A DNA stretch of 64,000 bases from Rhodopseudomonas sp. GTDB lineage: Bacteria > Pseudomonadota > Alphaproteobacteria > Rhizobiales > Xanthobacteraceae. Below are positions 36,157 to 44,420 of the stretch, piece by piece. The position numbers and the translations under genes are program-made. The notes beneath the pieces are model-generated. The model saw nothing but the letters and a program-made list of their open reading frames with translations. It made no database searches and was not told where the DNA came from. Location: the NCBI RefSeq assembly GCF_013377015.1, contig NZ_JACABA010000002.1:496001-560000 (forward strand), read 5' to 3'. The number at the start of each line of letters is the position of its first letter. Within the stretch, counting starts at the first letter, position 1.

Positions 36157-36233
36157 CGCTACTCCCGGGTTGGCCGAAAAGATCGACCGCGGCGCTGTTG
36201 ATCAGCGTCCGCGGTGATCACTGGCGGCAACGC

Positions 36234-36656
36234 TCAGCCAACGATTTCGTTGCCGGAGAAGAACTGGGCGATTTCGATCGCCGCGGTCTCGGGGGCGTCG
36301 GAGCCATGTACCGAGTTTTCGCCGATCGACTTCGCATGCAGCTTGCGGATGGTGCCGTCAGCCGCCTTCGACGGATCGGTCGCACCCATTACGTCGCGAT
36401 GCTTGAGCACGGCGTTTTCGCCTTCGAGCACCTGCACCACCACCGGGCCGGAGGTCATGAAATCCACCAGCTCGCCGAAGAACGGGCGGGCCTTGTGAAC
36501 CGCATAGAAGGTCTCGGCCTGCTCGCGGGTCATGCGGATGCGCTTTTGCGCCACGATCCGCAATCCGGCCTTTTCAATCAAGGCGTTGATCGCGCCTGTA
36601 ATATTGCGCTCGGTCGCATCGGGCTTGAGAATCGAGAAAGTCCGTTCAATCGCCAT
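36234..36656 (-). CDS. ndk: nucleoside diphosphate kinase
   Basis: The 140-residue enzyme equilibrates nucleoside tri- and diphosphates. It begins [20 protein letters not shown] and has the active-site region [18 protein letters not shown] followed by [20 protein letters not shown], where the His in N-S-V-H-G-S-D carries the phosphate. Length is normal. It lies 77 bases upstream of the TerC gene and may share a transcript, without a functional link. Confidence 0.97.
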   Translation of the reverse strand: MAIERTFSILKPDATERNITGAINALIEKAGLRIVAQKRIRMTREQAETFYAVHKARPFFGELVDFMTSGPVVVQVLEGENAVLKHRDVMGATDPSKAADGTIRKLHAKSIGENSVHGSDAPETAAIEIAQFFSGNEIVG

Positions 36657-36828
36657 GAGTTCGTCCTTGATACGCAGGTGGTCAGTTGGTTGCGGCGCTT
36701 ATATCGACGCTGTTCCCGCACGGCAAGCCGCGCCGCCGGGGCGGCGATCGGTCGGCTTTCACTAGATCTTCACCGATTGGGAATGCAATCCATTTGGCAC
36801 GAAACAATTGGCACCCCCGAGACTTGGT

Positions 36829-37062
36829 ATGCAGCGACCAGATACAGACGAAATGGAACTCGCGATGCAGATGCGAATCACCGACGACTCCGAAACCATT
36901 GATCGCGCGACCAGTCGGTCGATCTGTGGCGCGATCGGCGAACGCTTGCGGCTCAATATGCGGCCCGATGGCTCCGAACTGCCCTCCGCGCTGCGAAACC
37001 TGCTCGACGAGATGCGGCGCCGGGAAGGTCAAAGCCTGCACGAACCGGACCGTCAGAACTGA
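36829..37062 (+). CDS. small helical protein, function unknown
   Basis: The 77-residue protein (MQRPDTDEMELAMQMRITDD...) ends with SRSICGAIGERLRLNMRPDG then SELPSALRNLLDEMRRREGQ. The pattern I-G-E-R-L-R ... L-P-x-x-L-R-x-L-L-D-E-M resembles the two-helix anti-sigma factor NepR, but no phyR or ecfG is nearby, and the loop differs. It may simply be a conserved small protein of this group. Three closely spaced Mets give several possible starts. It precedes the ABC-F gene by 87 bases. Confidence 0.6.
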   Translation: MQRPDTDEMELAMQMRITDDSETIDRATSRSICGAIGERLRLNMRPDGSELPSALRNLLDEMRRREGQSLHEPDRQN

Positions 37063-37120
37063 GCCCTCCGCGGGCCGCCGCGCCGGCGCTGAGCGAAGAT
37101 TTGATCCAATAATTGTTGCG

Positions 37121-37142
37121 TTTGACCCCCGTCCCGGTCAAA
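37121..37142 (+). promoter_or_regulatory. inverted repeat just upstream of the ABC-F start
   Basis: TTTGACC at 37121-37127 pairs perfectly with GGTCAAA at 37136-37142, with eight bases between. It ends seven bases before the ATG at 37150, where no clear ribosome-binding site exists, so in RNA it would sit over the ribosome landing site. It could equally be a DNA operator. Confidence 0.35.
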
Positions 37143-37149
37143 ACGCCGA

Positions 37150-39033
37150 ATGCTTTCAATCACAGACATTTCGATCCGGATCGCCGGACGGCTTTTGATC
37201 GATCACGGCTCAGCGCAGATCGCACCTGGCGCGCGGGTCGGATTCATCGGCCGCAACGGTGCCGGCAAGTCGACGCTGTTTCATGCCATCCGCGGCGAAC
37301 TACCGACCGAGACCGGCAGCATCTCGCTGCCGCCGCGCTGGCGGATCGGCAGCCTCGCCCAGGAAGCCCCGAACGGCCCCGAAAGTCTGCTCGAAGTCGT
37401 GCTGAAGGCCGACCTCGAGCGCGACGCGCTGCTGATTGAGGCCGAAACCGCGCACGATCCGCACCGGATCGCCGAGATCCAGACCCGGCTGGTCGACATC
37501 GACGCCCATTCGGCGCCGTCGCGCGCCGCTGCGATCCTCAGCGGCCTCGGCTTCTCCACCGCCGACCAGGTCCGCTCCTGCTCGGAATTCTCCGGTGGCT
37601 GGCGGATGCGGGTAGCACTGGCCGCGACGCTGTTCTCTGCGCCCGACCTGCTGCTGCTCGACGAGCCAACCAACTATCTCGATCTCGAAGGCACGCTGTG
37701 GCTGGAAGACCATCTGGCCAACTATCCGCGCACCGTGATCGTGATCAGCCATGACCGCGATCTGCTCGACACCTCGGTCAACGAGATCCTGCATCTGGAT
37801 CGCGGCAAGCTGGTGCATTACCGCGGCACCTATTCCGGCTACGAGGAATTCCGCGCCAACAAGGAAGCGCTCGACGCCAAAAACGCCAAACGCCAGGAAG
37901 CCCAGCGCAAGCATCTGCAGTCCTTCGTCGATCGCTTCAAGGCCACCGCCTCGAAGGCACGCCAGGCGCAGTCGCGCGTGAAAATGCTGGAGCGGATGAA
38001 GCCGGTGTCGGCGCTGGTGACGCAGGACGTCAAGGAATTCCATTTCCCGGCGCCGGAGAAGATGCTGTCGCCGCCGATCATCGCTGTCGACGACGTCACC
38101 GTCGGCTACGACAAAAAGCACCCGGTGCTGAAGCATGTCACGCTGCGGATCGACACCGAGGATCGCATCGCTTTGCTTGGCTCCAACGGCAACGGCAAGA
38201 CGACGCTGGTGAAACTACTCGCCAACAAACTGGCGCCGTTTTCCGGCTCGGTGACCCGCGCCGACAAATTGGCGATTGCCTATTTCGCCCAGCACCAGCT
38301 CGACGAATTGAACGAGGACGGCTCGCCCTACGACCACGTCCGCAAGCTGATGCCGGACGCCACCGAGACCAAGATCCGCGGCCGCACCGGCGCGATCGGG
38401 TTCTCCGGCAAGGCTGGCGACACCATCGTGAAAAGCCTGTCGGGCGGCGAGAAGGCCCGGCTGTTGCTGGGGCTCGCGACCTTCTTCGGCCCCAACATGA
38501 TCATCCTCGACGAGCCGACCAACCATCTCGACATTGACAGCCGCGCCGCGCTGGCCGAGGCGATCAACGACTATCCCGGCGCCGTGATCATGGTCTCGCA
38601 TGACCGCTATCTGATCGAGGCCTGCGCCGATCAATTGTGGATCGTGGCCGATCACAAGGTCACGCCGTATGACGGCGATCTCGACGATTATCGCCGCATG
38701 GTGCTGTCGTCGCGCGGCATGCGCAGCAGTTCGCGCGACCGCGGCGGCAACGCGCAGGAGCGCGGCAACGGCCGCGACAAGCCGGCGCGTGCCAAGTCAG
38801 AAAAGAAGGTGCCGCTGAAGCAGAAGATCTCGGATGCCGAGGCCGAGATCGAACGCATCACTGGGATCATTTCCAAGATCGACACCGCGCTGGCGCTGCC
38901 GGATCTGTTCAAGCGCGATCCGAAACAGGCGGCGCAGCTCAGCAAGGCGCGCGCCGGCGCCGAGAGCGCGCTTCAGCGCGCCGAAGAGCAATGGCTGGCG
39001 GCAAGTTCATCCTACGATGAGGCGAACGGCTGA
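37150..39033 (+). CDS. ABC-F family ATP-binding protein
   Basis: The 627-residue protein has two ABC domains and no membrane segments. Domain 1: GFIGRNGAGKSTLFHAI (residues 32-48), signature FSGGWRMRVALAATLF, Walker B LLLLDEPTNYLDLEG. An arm/linker rich in Lys and Gln follows. Domain 2: LLGSNGNGKTTLVKLLANKL, LSGGEKARLLLGLATFFG, MIILDEPTNHLDIDSRAAL. A charged coiled coil closes the protein (from about 535). ABC-F proteins act on the ribosome; the layout with a C-terminal coiled coil is closest to Uup. A perfect 7-bp inverted repeat sits just before the start. Confidence 0.9.
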   Translation: MLSITDISIRIAGRLLIDHGSAQIAPGARVGFIGRNGAGKSTLFHAIRGELPTETGSISLPPRWRIGSLAQEAPNGPESLLEVVLKADLERDALLIEAETAHDPHRIAEIQTRLVDIDAHSAPSRAAAILSGLGFSTADQVRSCSEFSGGWRMRVALAATLFSAPDLLLLDEPTNYLDLEGTLWLEDHLANYPRTVIVISHDRDLLDTSVNEILHLDRGKLVHYRGTYSGYEEFRANKEALDAKNAKRQEAQRKHLQSFVDRFKATASKARQAQSRVKMLERMKPVSALVTQDVKEFHFPAPEKMLSPPIIAVDDVTVGYDKKHPVLKHVTLRIDTEDRIALLGSNGNGKTTLVKLLANKLAPFSGSVTRADKLAIAYFAQHQLDELNEDGSPYDHVRKLMPDATETKIRGRTGAIGFSGKAGDTIVKSLSGGEKARLLLGLATFFGPNMIILDEPTNHLDIDSRAALAEAINDYPGAVIMVSHDRYLIEACADQLWIVADHKVTPYDGDLDDYRRMVLSSRGMRSSSRDRGGNAQERGNGRDKPARAKSEKKVPLKQKISDAEAEIERITGIISKIDTALALPDLFKRDPKQAAQLSKARAGAESALQRAEEQWLAASSSYDEANG

Positions 39034-39064
39034 ACCGAGTTCAAGCCACGGCGACGAAGGTCAC

Positions 39065-39646
39065 TCAGGTCGCGGCGTGCTTCTTCTTCGCCTTCGGCTT
39101 GACGGCCTTCGGCTGCACCAGCGGCTCCGGTCCGCGCTCGATCGAGCTCAACCGTCCGGCCGTGAACGTATAGATGCCGGCGCGCGGACCGCTCGAATAG
39201 GTCAGAAGCGCGACGCGGTCGCCGCGGCCATTGGCCGAAATGCTGACCTCGTTGGGAACGCCGGCGCCGCGCGCGACGTCGCACTCGGTATGCCCGAGCG
39301 CCACAACTCCCGGCCGCGTCGCCGGCCCGGGCGCCGCGGCCGTCGCATCGCTGTCCGACAAGGCATTGGCCTCACTCGGCCCCGGCGGCGGCGCCATTCC
39401 CGGACACATGCCGTCGGCGCTGATCAGGTCGTCAGGAGTCACCGGCTTGTCCGGCGTCAGCGGCGGCGTTTCGATCGAGACGTTCTTGATGAAAAGTCGA
39501 CCAGAGCGCGAAAACCACGCCGCATCCCGCGACAGCAAATCGGACGAGAACATGTCGGCCGTGCCGGAGCAGCCGGCAAACAGCGGAGCCGTCAGCACCA
39601 GAGCAACCAGGGCGTATCGATGAGAAGAATGCTGCCGCACGATCAA
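39065..39646 (-). CDS. lipoprotein, function unknown
   Basis: The 193-residue protein starts with a lipoprotein signal (YALVALVLTAPLFAGC), with Cys26 in the lipobox L-F-A-G-C. The mature part has a Pro-rich middle and GHTECDVARGAGVPNEVSIS then YSSGPRAGIYTFTAGRLSSI, which resembles an SmpA/OmlA-like beta strand arrangement (C-x-V-x-x-x-x-G-x-P ... Y ... Y-x-F-x-x-G-x-L). It closes with a Lys-rich tail. Its place in the envelope and partners are unknown. It is convergent with the ABC-F gene. Confidence 0.75.
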   Translation of the reverse strand: MIVRQHSSHRYALVALVLTAPLFAGCSGTADMFSSDLLSRDAAWFSRSGRLFIKNVSIETPPLTPDKPVTPDDLISADGMCPGMAPPPGPSEANALSDSDATAAAPGPATRPGVVALGHTECDVARGAGVPNEVSISANGRGDRVALLTYSSGPRAGIYTFTAGRLSSIERGPEPLVQPKAVKPKAKKKHAAT

Positions 39647-39758
39647 GTTGGTCCCACTCCCAAGGCTTAAGCGCTTGTATAATCGTCAATTTACGGCACG
39701 ACCATGGCCATATCGCGCCGTCCCAGCAACGCAGAATATCATTAACCTCTTATTATCG

Positions 39759-40211
39759 CTAATTCCGCCGCCGCCATCGACCGGCCTCGTCCGCCTGCCA
39801 ATAGGTGACCTCGAAGCCGCGAGATTTGCTCTCGGTCCAGGCGGCGCGCGCCATTGCCAACGCATCGGCATCGTCGCCGTTGAAAACCAGCACCATCCGC
39901 TCATAGGCCTCCGGATCGGCGGGCAAGGCGGCGTTGTCGACCAGAAAGCGGACATTGGCGCGGTTCGGATTGCCGTCCTCCGCGATCAGTACGATCGGCT
40001 GATGCGACGCATCCGCTACTCGCCAGCTCGCATGCGGCAGAAATGAATCGTCGCGATAGGTCCACAGATGCGCATCCAGCGCATCTGTACGTTCTTCCGA
40101 ACTGGCCTGCACCACGACCCGCCAGCCACGCTCCAACGATTTCTCCAGAAGCGGCGGTAACACCTGCTCCAGCGTGATGTTTTGCAGATGATAGAACAGC
40201 ACTTCGGTCAT
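39759..40211 (-). CDS. holC: DNA polymerase III chi subunit
   Basis: The 150-residue protein begins MTEVLFYHLQNITLEQVLPP and continues LLEKSLERGWRVVVQASSEE and VDNAALPADPEAYERMVLVF, the HolC pattern. Chi links the clamp loader to single-stranded-DNA-binding protein during replication. It starts nine bases after pepA on the same strand; pepA-holC is a conserved pair in many proteobacteria. Confidence 0.92.
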   Translation of the reverse strand: MTEVLFYHLQNITLEQVLPPLLEKSLERGWRVVVQASSEERTDALDAHLWTYRDDSFLPHASWRVADASHQPIVLIAEDGNPNRANVRFLVDNAALPADPEAYERMVLVFNGDDADALAMARAAWTESKSRGFEVTYWQADEAGRWRRRN

Positions 40212-40220
40212 CGCGCGCGA

Positions 40221-41723
40221 CTACTTCTTGGCTTCGTAATACTCCGCCACCAGCCGATCCAGCAGCCGGACGCCGTAGCCCGATCCCCAGCTTTGGTTGA
40301 TCTCGGTCTTCGGCGCACCCATCGCGGTGCCGGCAATATCGAGATGGGCCCACGGCGTGCCATCGACGAAGCGTTGCAGGAATTGCGCCGCCGTAATTGA
40401 ACCGCCATTGCGGGCGCCGGCGTTCTTCATGTCGGCGAACTGCGAATCCATCATCTTGTCGTATTCGGGCCCCATCGGCATCCGCCAAACCCGCTCGCCG
40501 GTCGACAAACCGACCGCGGTCAGCCGTTCCGCCAACTGATCGTTGTTGGAGAACAACCCGGCGTGCTCAGTGCCGAGCGCGACCAGAATCGCGCCGGTCA
40601 GCGTGGCGAGATCGACCATGAATTTCGGCTTGTGCTTCTTCGCCACGTACCAGAGCACGTCGGCCAGCACCAAACGGCCTTCAGCATCGGTATTGATGAT
40701 CTCGATGGTCTGGCCGGACATCGAGGTGACGATGTCGCCGGGACGCTGGGCGTTGCCGTCGGGCATGTTCTCCACCAAGCCGATCGCACCGATCACGTTG
40801 ACCTTGGCCTTGCGCGCGGCGAGCGCGTGCATCAGCCCGACCACGCAGGCGGCGCCGCCCATGTCGCCCTTCATGTCTTCCATGCTGCCCGACGGCTTGA
40901 TCGAAATGCCGCCGGTGTCGAAGCAGACACCCTTGCCGACGAATGCGACCGGCTGTTCGCCGCGCTTGCCGCCGTTCCAGCGCATGATCACGGTGCGGCC
41001 GGGCTGGCTTGAGCCCTGCGAGACGCCGAGTAGCGCGCCCATCTTCAGCTTCGTCATCGCCTTGACGTCGAGGATCTCGACACCGACGCCGAGCTTGCGC
41101 AATTGCGCCGCACGGCGGGCGAATTCGACCGGATACAGCACGTTCGGCGGCTCGTTGACCAGTTCGCGCGCGATGATGACGCCGTCGACGACATGGCTTT
41201 CCGGGCTGAACGCCTTGCGCGCCGCGGCGACGTCGGCGACCGCGATTGCGACATTGGCCCTGACTGGATCCTGCTCGTCGTCCTTCTTCTTGGTCTTGTA
41301 ACGATCGAATTTGTAGGCCCGCAGCCGGATGCCCGACGCCACCGCCGCGGCCTGCGCCGGCTTCAGCGCCGCCGACGGCAGCTCCGCGATCACCGTGACG
41401 GCGTCGCTGGCCGCATTGATCTTGCCGGCGATGGTGCCGCCGAGTTTGAGGAAGTCGTGATCCTTGATCGCCGCCGCCTTGCCGGTCCCAACCACCACCA
41501 GCCGGCCGACCTTGAGGCCTTCCGGCGCCAGAATATCCAGAGCAGACCCCGACTTACCCTTGAACTGGTTGGTTGTCGCCGCGCGCTTGACGAGACTCGC
41601 CGCCGCGCCGAGAGCTTTGCCGGTCGCCACGCCGAATTTCAGGGCGTCGTCACAGAACACGAACAACGTGCCGCGGGCACTCGCGGAAAACGGGACGAAG
41701 CCGACTTTGACGGCGTCGGACAT
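40221..41723 (-). CDS. pepA: leucyl aminopeptidase
   Basis: The 500-residue protein is an M17 aminopeptidase with two metal ions. The N-terminal domain ([20 protein letters not shown]) is followed by the catalytic [20 protein letters not shown] and the hallmark [20 protein letters not shown] (N-T-D-A-E-G-R-L). It removes N-terminal amino acids in the cytoplasm. GGAGG stands seven bases before the ATG at 41723; the TTG two codons earlier lies inside that site. It is cotranscribed with holC and divergent from lptF. Confidence 0.95.
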   Translation of the reverse strand: MSDAVKVGFVPFSASARGTLFVFCDDALKFGVATGKALGAAASLVKRAATTNQFKGKSGSALDILAPEGLKVGRLVVVGTGKAAAIKDHDFLKLGGTIAGKINAASDAVTVIAELPSAALKPAQAAAVASGIRLRAYKFDRYKTKKKDDEQDPVRANVAIAVADVAAARKAFSPESHVVDGVIIARELVNEPPNVLYPVEFARRAAQLRKLGVGVEILDVKAMTKLKMGALLGVSQGSSQPGRTVIMRWNGGKRGEQPVAFVGKGVCFDTGGISIKPSGSMEDMKGDMGGAACVVGLMHALAARKAKVNVIGAIGLVENMPDGNAQRPGDIVTSMSGQTIEIINTDAEGRLVLADVLWYVAKKHKPKFMVDLATLTGAILVALGTEHAGLFSNNDQLAERLTAVGLSTGERVWRMPMGPEYDKMMDSQFADMKNAGARNGGSITAAQFLQRFVDGTPWAHLDIAGTAMGAPKTEINQSWGSGYGVRLLDRLVAEYYEAKK

Positions 41724-42157
41724 GGGCAATCCTCCAAATCAGGGCTGGCGCAGGGTAACAGAGTTCCGCTGCGCAATGGTCTGCAAGAGGTTTTGGTTTC
41801 CTGAGCCGTTATGTCAAGGCAGCTTCTGAACCACCTTCAAACTCTGGAAAAACCGCGCGCGGCCGATTCGGTCGAGTCGGCCTCGGATCGCGTCGAACCA
41901 CATGCCGAATCGCCGCTGGCAACGATCGCCACCCCACGGTGCCCAGACACCGTTACGACATAGCGACACGTGTCTTTCGGGCGACACTCCGGTGAACGTT
42001 AACCATATTCCGACCGCATCACAGCTCAGCCATTTTGTTGACAGATCAAACAGATGGTAATGCCACTCTGGGACCGGAGCCAGCTTGGCTGCCATGGGGG
42101 GATTCGCTGAATCCTGGCGTCGGCTGGTTTCGGATCAAACGGGGATCGTACCGACTG
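41724..42157. other. divergent region between pepA and lptF
   Basis: This 434-base stretch must hold both promoters. I see TTAACCAT at 41999-42006, matching a CtrA half-site in alphaproteobacteria, TTGACA at 42038-42043 without a well-spaced -10 box, and the palindrome GACACGTGTC near 41965-41974. No small gene is evident; the plus-strand frame running into lptF from 42035 lacks protein-like sequence before the LptF start. Confidence 0.45.
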
Positions 42158-43336
42158 ATGGGGTCTGTCGACAGCTACATTTTTCGCACGACGATGACGT
42201 CGTTTGCGGTGGTCCTGGCCAGCCTGACCGGCGTGATCTGGATTACCCAAGCGTTGCGTGGCATCGACTTGATGACGAGTCAGGGCCAGACCATCGTGAC
42301 CTTTCTCGGTCTGACCGGCCTCGCCGTTCCGGTGCTGATTTTGGTGATCGCTCCGGTCGCGCTGATGATCGCGGTCGCCCACAGCCTCAACCGGCTCGCC
42401 ACCGATTCTGAAATCATCGTCATGAACGCCGCCGGGCTTTCGCCGATCCGTCTGTTCCGCCCGTTCATCTACGCCACCATCGCGGTCTCGATCTTGGTCA
42501 CGGTTATTTCCGCCTATATCGCGCCGGATGGGCTTCGCCGCATCAGTCGCTGGGACAGCGAGATCACCGCCGACATCCTTGCCAATATCCTGCAACCTGG
42601 GCGCTTCGCGCAGATCGAGCCGAATCTGACCATCCGGGTGCGCGAACGGCAGCCCGGCGGGCTGCTGGTCGGCGTCTTCATCGACGACCGCCGCGACCCC
42701 AAAGAGCGCGTCAGCATCATCGCCGATCACGGTTCGGTGGTGAAAAACGACGATGGATCGTTCCTCGTTCTCGAGGACGGCAATCTCCAGCGATTCGAAG
42801 TCGGGAAAAACGATCCGGCGCTGGTCGCGTTCAGCCGCTATGCGTTCGATATGTCCAAATTCTCCCGCGCCCGCGACGTTACTTATGGAATTCGCGAGCG
42901 CTATTTGTGGGAATTGATGTGGCCCGCGGAAGAAGATCCGCTCTACATCGCGCTGCCGGTCCGATTTCGCGCGGAAATGCACGAGCGTCTGCTCGCATCG
43001 GTCTATCCGTTCGTGTTCACCTCGATCGCGTTCATGTTCCTGGGCCTGCCCCGCACCACCAGGCAGAGCCGAAACTTCTCGATGGTCGGCGCGATCTTCG
43101 TGGCCTTCGCCGTGCGGCTGGCCGGCTTTGCGTGTTCGGTCATGACCAACAACACGCTATGGGTCGCCGCCGTTCAGTACCTGCTGCTGGCCGCTGCGAT
43201 CTCGGGCGGGGTTTGGGTGATCGCACGCCATGTGGTGATCGAGCCGCCGGCAAAGCTGACCGAGGGATTAGACGCGCTGAGCGCTTCGCTGGCGCGGCTC
43301 GTCCGGCGGATGCAGCCATCCGAAAGCGGGGCCTGA
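42158..43336 (+). CDS. lptF: LPS export permease LptF
   Basis: The 392-residue inner-membrane protein has an N-terminal membrane segment (YIFRTTMTSFAVVLASLTGV), two more helices (GLTGLAVPVLILVIAPVALM), the conserved ATDSEIIVMNAAGLSPIRLF (coupling region; L-A-T-D-S-E), a periplasmic jellyroll and three C-terminal helices. With LptG and the LptB ATPase it pulls LPS out of the inner membrane. It is first in the operon and is followed by lptG after one base. The start shown matches LptF length; the frame is open 41 codons further up. Confidence 0.93.
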   Translation: MGSVDSYIFRTTMTSFAVVLASLTGVIWITQALRGIDLMTSQGQTIVTFLGLTGLAVPVLILVIAPVALMIAVAHSLNRLATDSEIIVMNAAGLSPIRLFRPFIYATIAVSILVTVISAYIAPDGLRRISRWDSEITADILANILQPGRFAQIEPNLTIRVRERQPGGLLVGVFIDDRRDPKERVSIIADHGSVVKNDDGSFLVLEDGNLQRFEVGKNDPALVAFSRYAFDMSKFSRARDVTYGIRERYLWELMWPAEEDPLYIALPVRFRAEMHERLLASVYPFVFTSIAFMFLGLPRTTRQSRNFSMVGAIFVAFAVRLAGFACSVMTNNTLWVAAVQYLLLAAAISGGVWVIARHVVIEPPAKLTEGLDALSASLARLVRRMQPSESGA

Positions 43337-43337
43337 G

Positions 43338-44420
43338 ATGGGGGGCATTCTCGGGCGCTATTTCGCCGGCCGCTTCGTGTCGGCCTCGCTCGGCGTCTTC
43401 TTCGGTCTGTTCGTGTTGCTGGTTTTTGTCGACTATATCGACTTGCTGCGACGCGCCGGCGGGCTCGCCGTCTCGGCCTTCGTGATCGCTCAGGCGTCGT
43501 TTTACCGGGTCCCGCAATTGCTCGAACGGATGATGCCGTTTTGCATCCTGATCGGCGGCATGAGCTGCTATTTGGCACTGTCGCGCCGTCTCGAACTGGT
43601 CATCGCGCGCGCCGCCGGCATGTCCGCCTGGCAGTTCATTTCGCCGGCGCTATGGAGCGCGCTGGCGCTCGGCGTTTTCGCCAGCACGGTGTTCAATCCG
43701 ATGTCGGCCTACATGCAGGAACGCGCCAAGCAGATGGAGGCGGAACTGTTCGGCAACGGCGCGGGCGGGCTGCAGGACGCCAACGGTTTCTGGATCAATC
43801 AGGTCACCAATGAGGGCCAGGCCATCATCAATGCGGCGCGGAGCCAGCGACAGGGCACGCTGCTCAGCGGACTGACCGTGTTCCGTTTCGAGCCCGATTT
43901 CCAATTCAAGGAGCGGATCGAAGCCCGCGAGGCGACGCTGGAGCCGGGCTTCTGGCTGTTCAAGAATGTGCGCCGCTATACGCTCGGGGCGCTTCCCGTC
44001 GACGAGGAGACCTTCCGGCTGGCGACCACGCTGACCGAGGCCCAGATCCGCAACAATTTCACCACCCCGGAGAGTGTGTCCTTTTGGCAACTGCCGAATT
44101 ATATCCGGTCATCCGAGAGTTCCGGCTTCGCCACATCAGGCTATCGCCTGCAGTACCATAAGCTGCTGGCGAAGCCCTTTTTGCTGGCCGCAATGGTGAT
44201 GCTAGCGGCTTCTGTAAGCTTGCGATTCTTTCGATTCGGCGGCGTGCAAAAGATGGTTTTGAGTGGCGTGGCAGCAGGCTTTCTGCTCTATATCCTGTCG
44301 AAAGTAACCGAGGATTTGAGCAAGGCTGAGTTAATGCATCCGCTCGCTGCGGCGTGGCTACCTGTCTCGGTGGGTGGCCTCGCTGGTTTTTTGGCCTTGC
44401 TGTACCAGGAGGACGGGTAG
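43338..44420 (+). CDS. lptG: LPS export permease LptG
   Basis: The 360-residue partner of LptF has the same layout: ILGRYFAGRFVSASLGVFFG at the start, LIGGMSCYLALSRRLELVIA then RAAGMSAWQFISP as the coupling region, a periplasmic domain, and three C-terminal helices including MVMLAASVSLRFFRFGGVQK. Its stop overlaps the lptD GTG by one base (TAGTG), giving tight coupling between the inner- and outer-membrane parts of the LPS pathway. Confidence 0.93.
   Translation: MGGILGRYFAGRFVSASLGVFFGLFVLLVFVDYIDLLRRAGGLAVSAFVIAQASFYRVPQLLERMMPFCILIGGMSCYLALSRRLELVIARAAGMSAWQFISPALWSALALGVFASTVFNPMSAYMQERAKQMEAELFGNGAGGLQDANGFWINQVTNEGQAIINAARSQRQGTLLSGLTVFRFEPDFQFKERIEAREATLEPGFWLFKNVRRYTLGALPVDEETFRLATTLTEAQIRNNFTTPESVSFWQLPNYIRSSESSGFATSGYRLQYHKLLAKPFLLAAMVMLAASVSLRFFRFGGVQKMVLSGVAAGFLLYILSKVTEDLSKAELMHPLAAAWLPVSVGGLAGFLALLYQEDG

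Noticed and set aside
36157..36233. Possible manganese (yybP-ykoY) riboswitch before the TerC gene
   Set aside because: Only 77 bases are available and the conserved motif is not visible.
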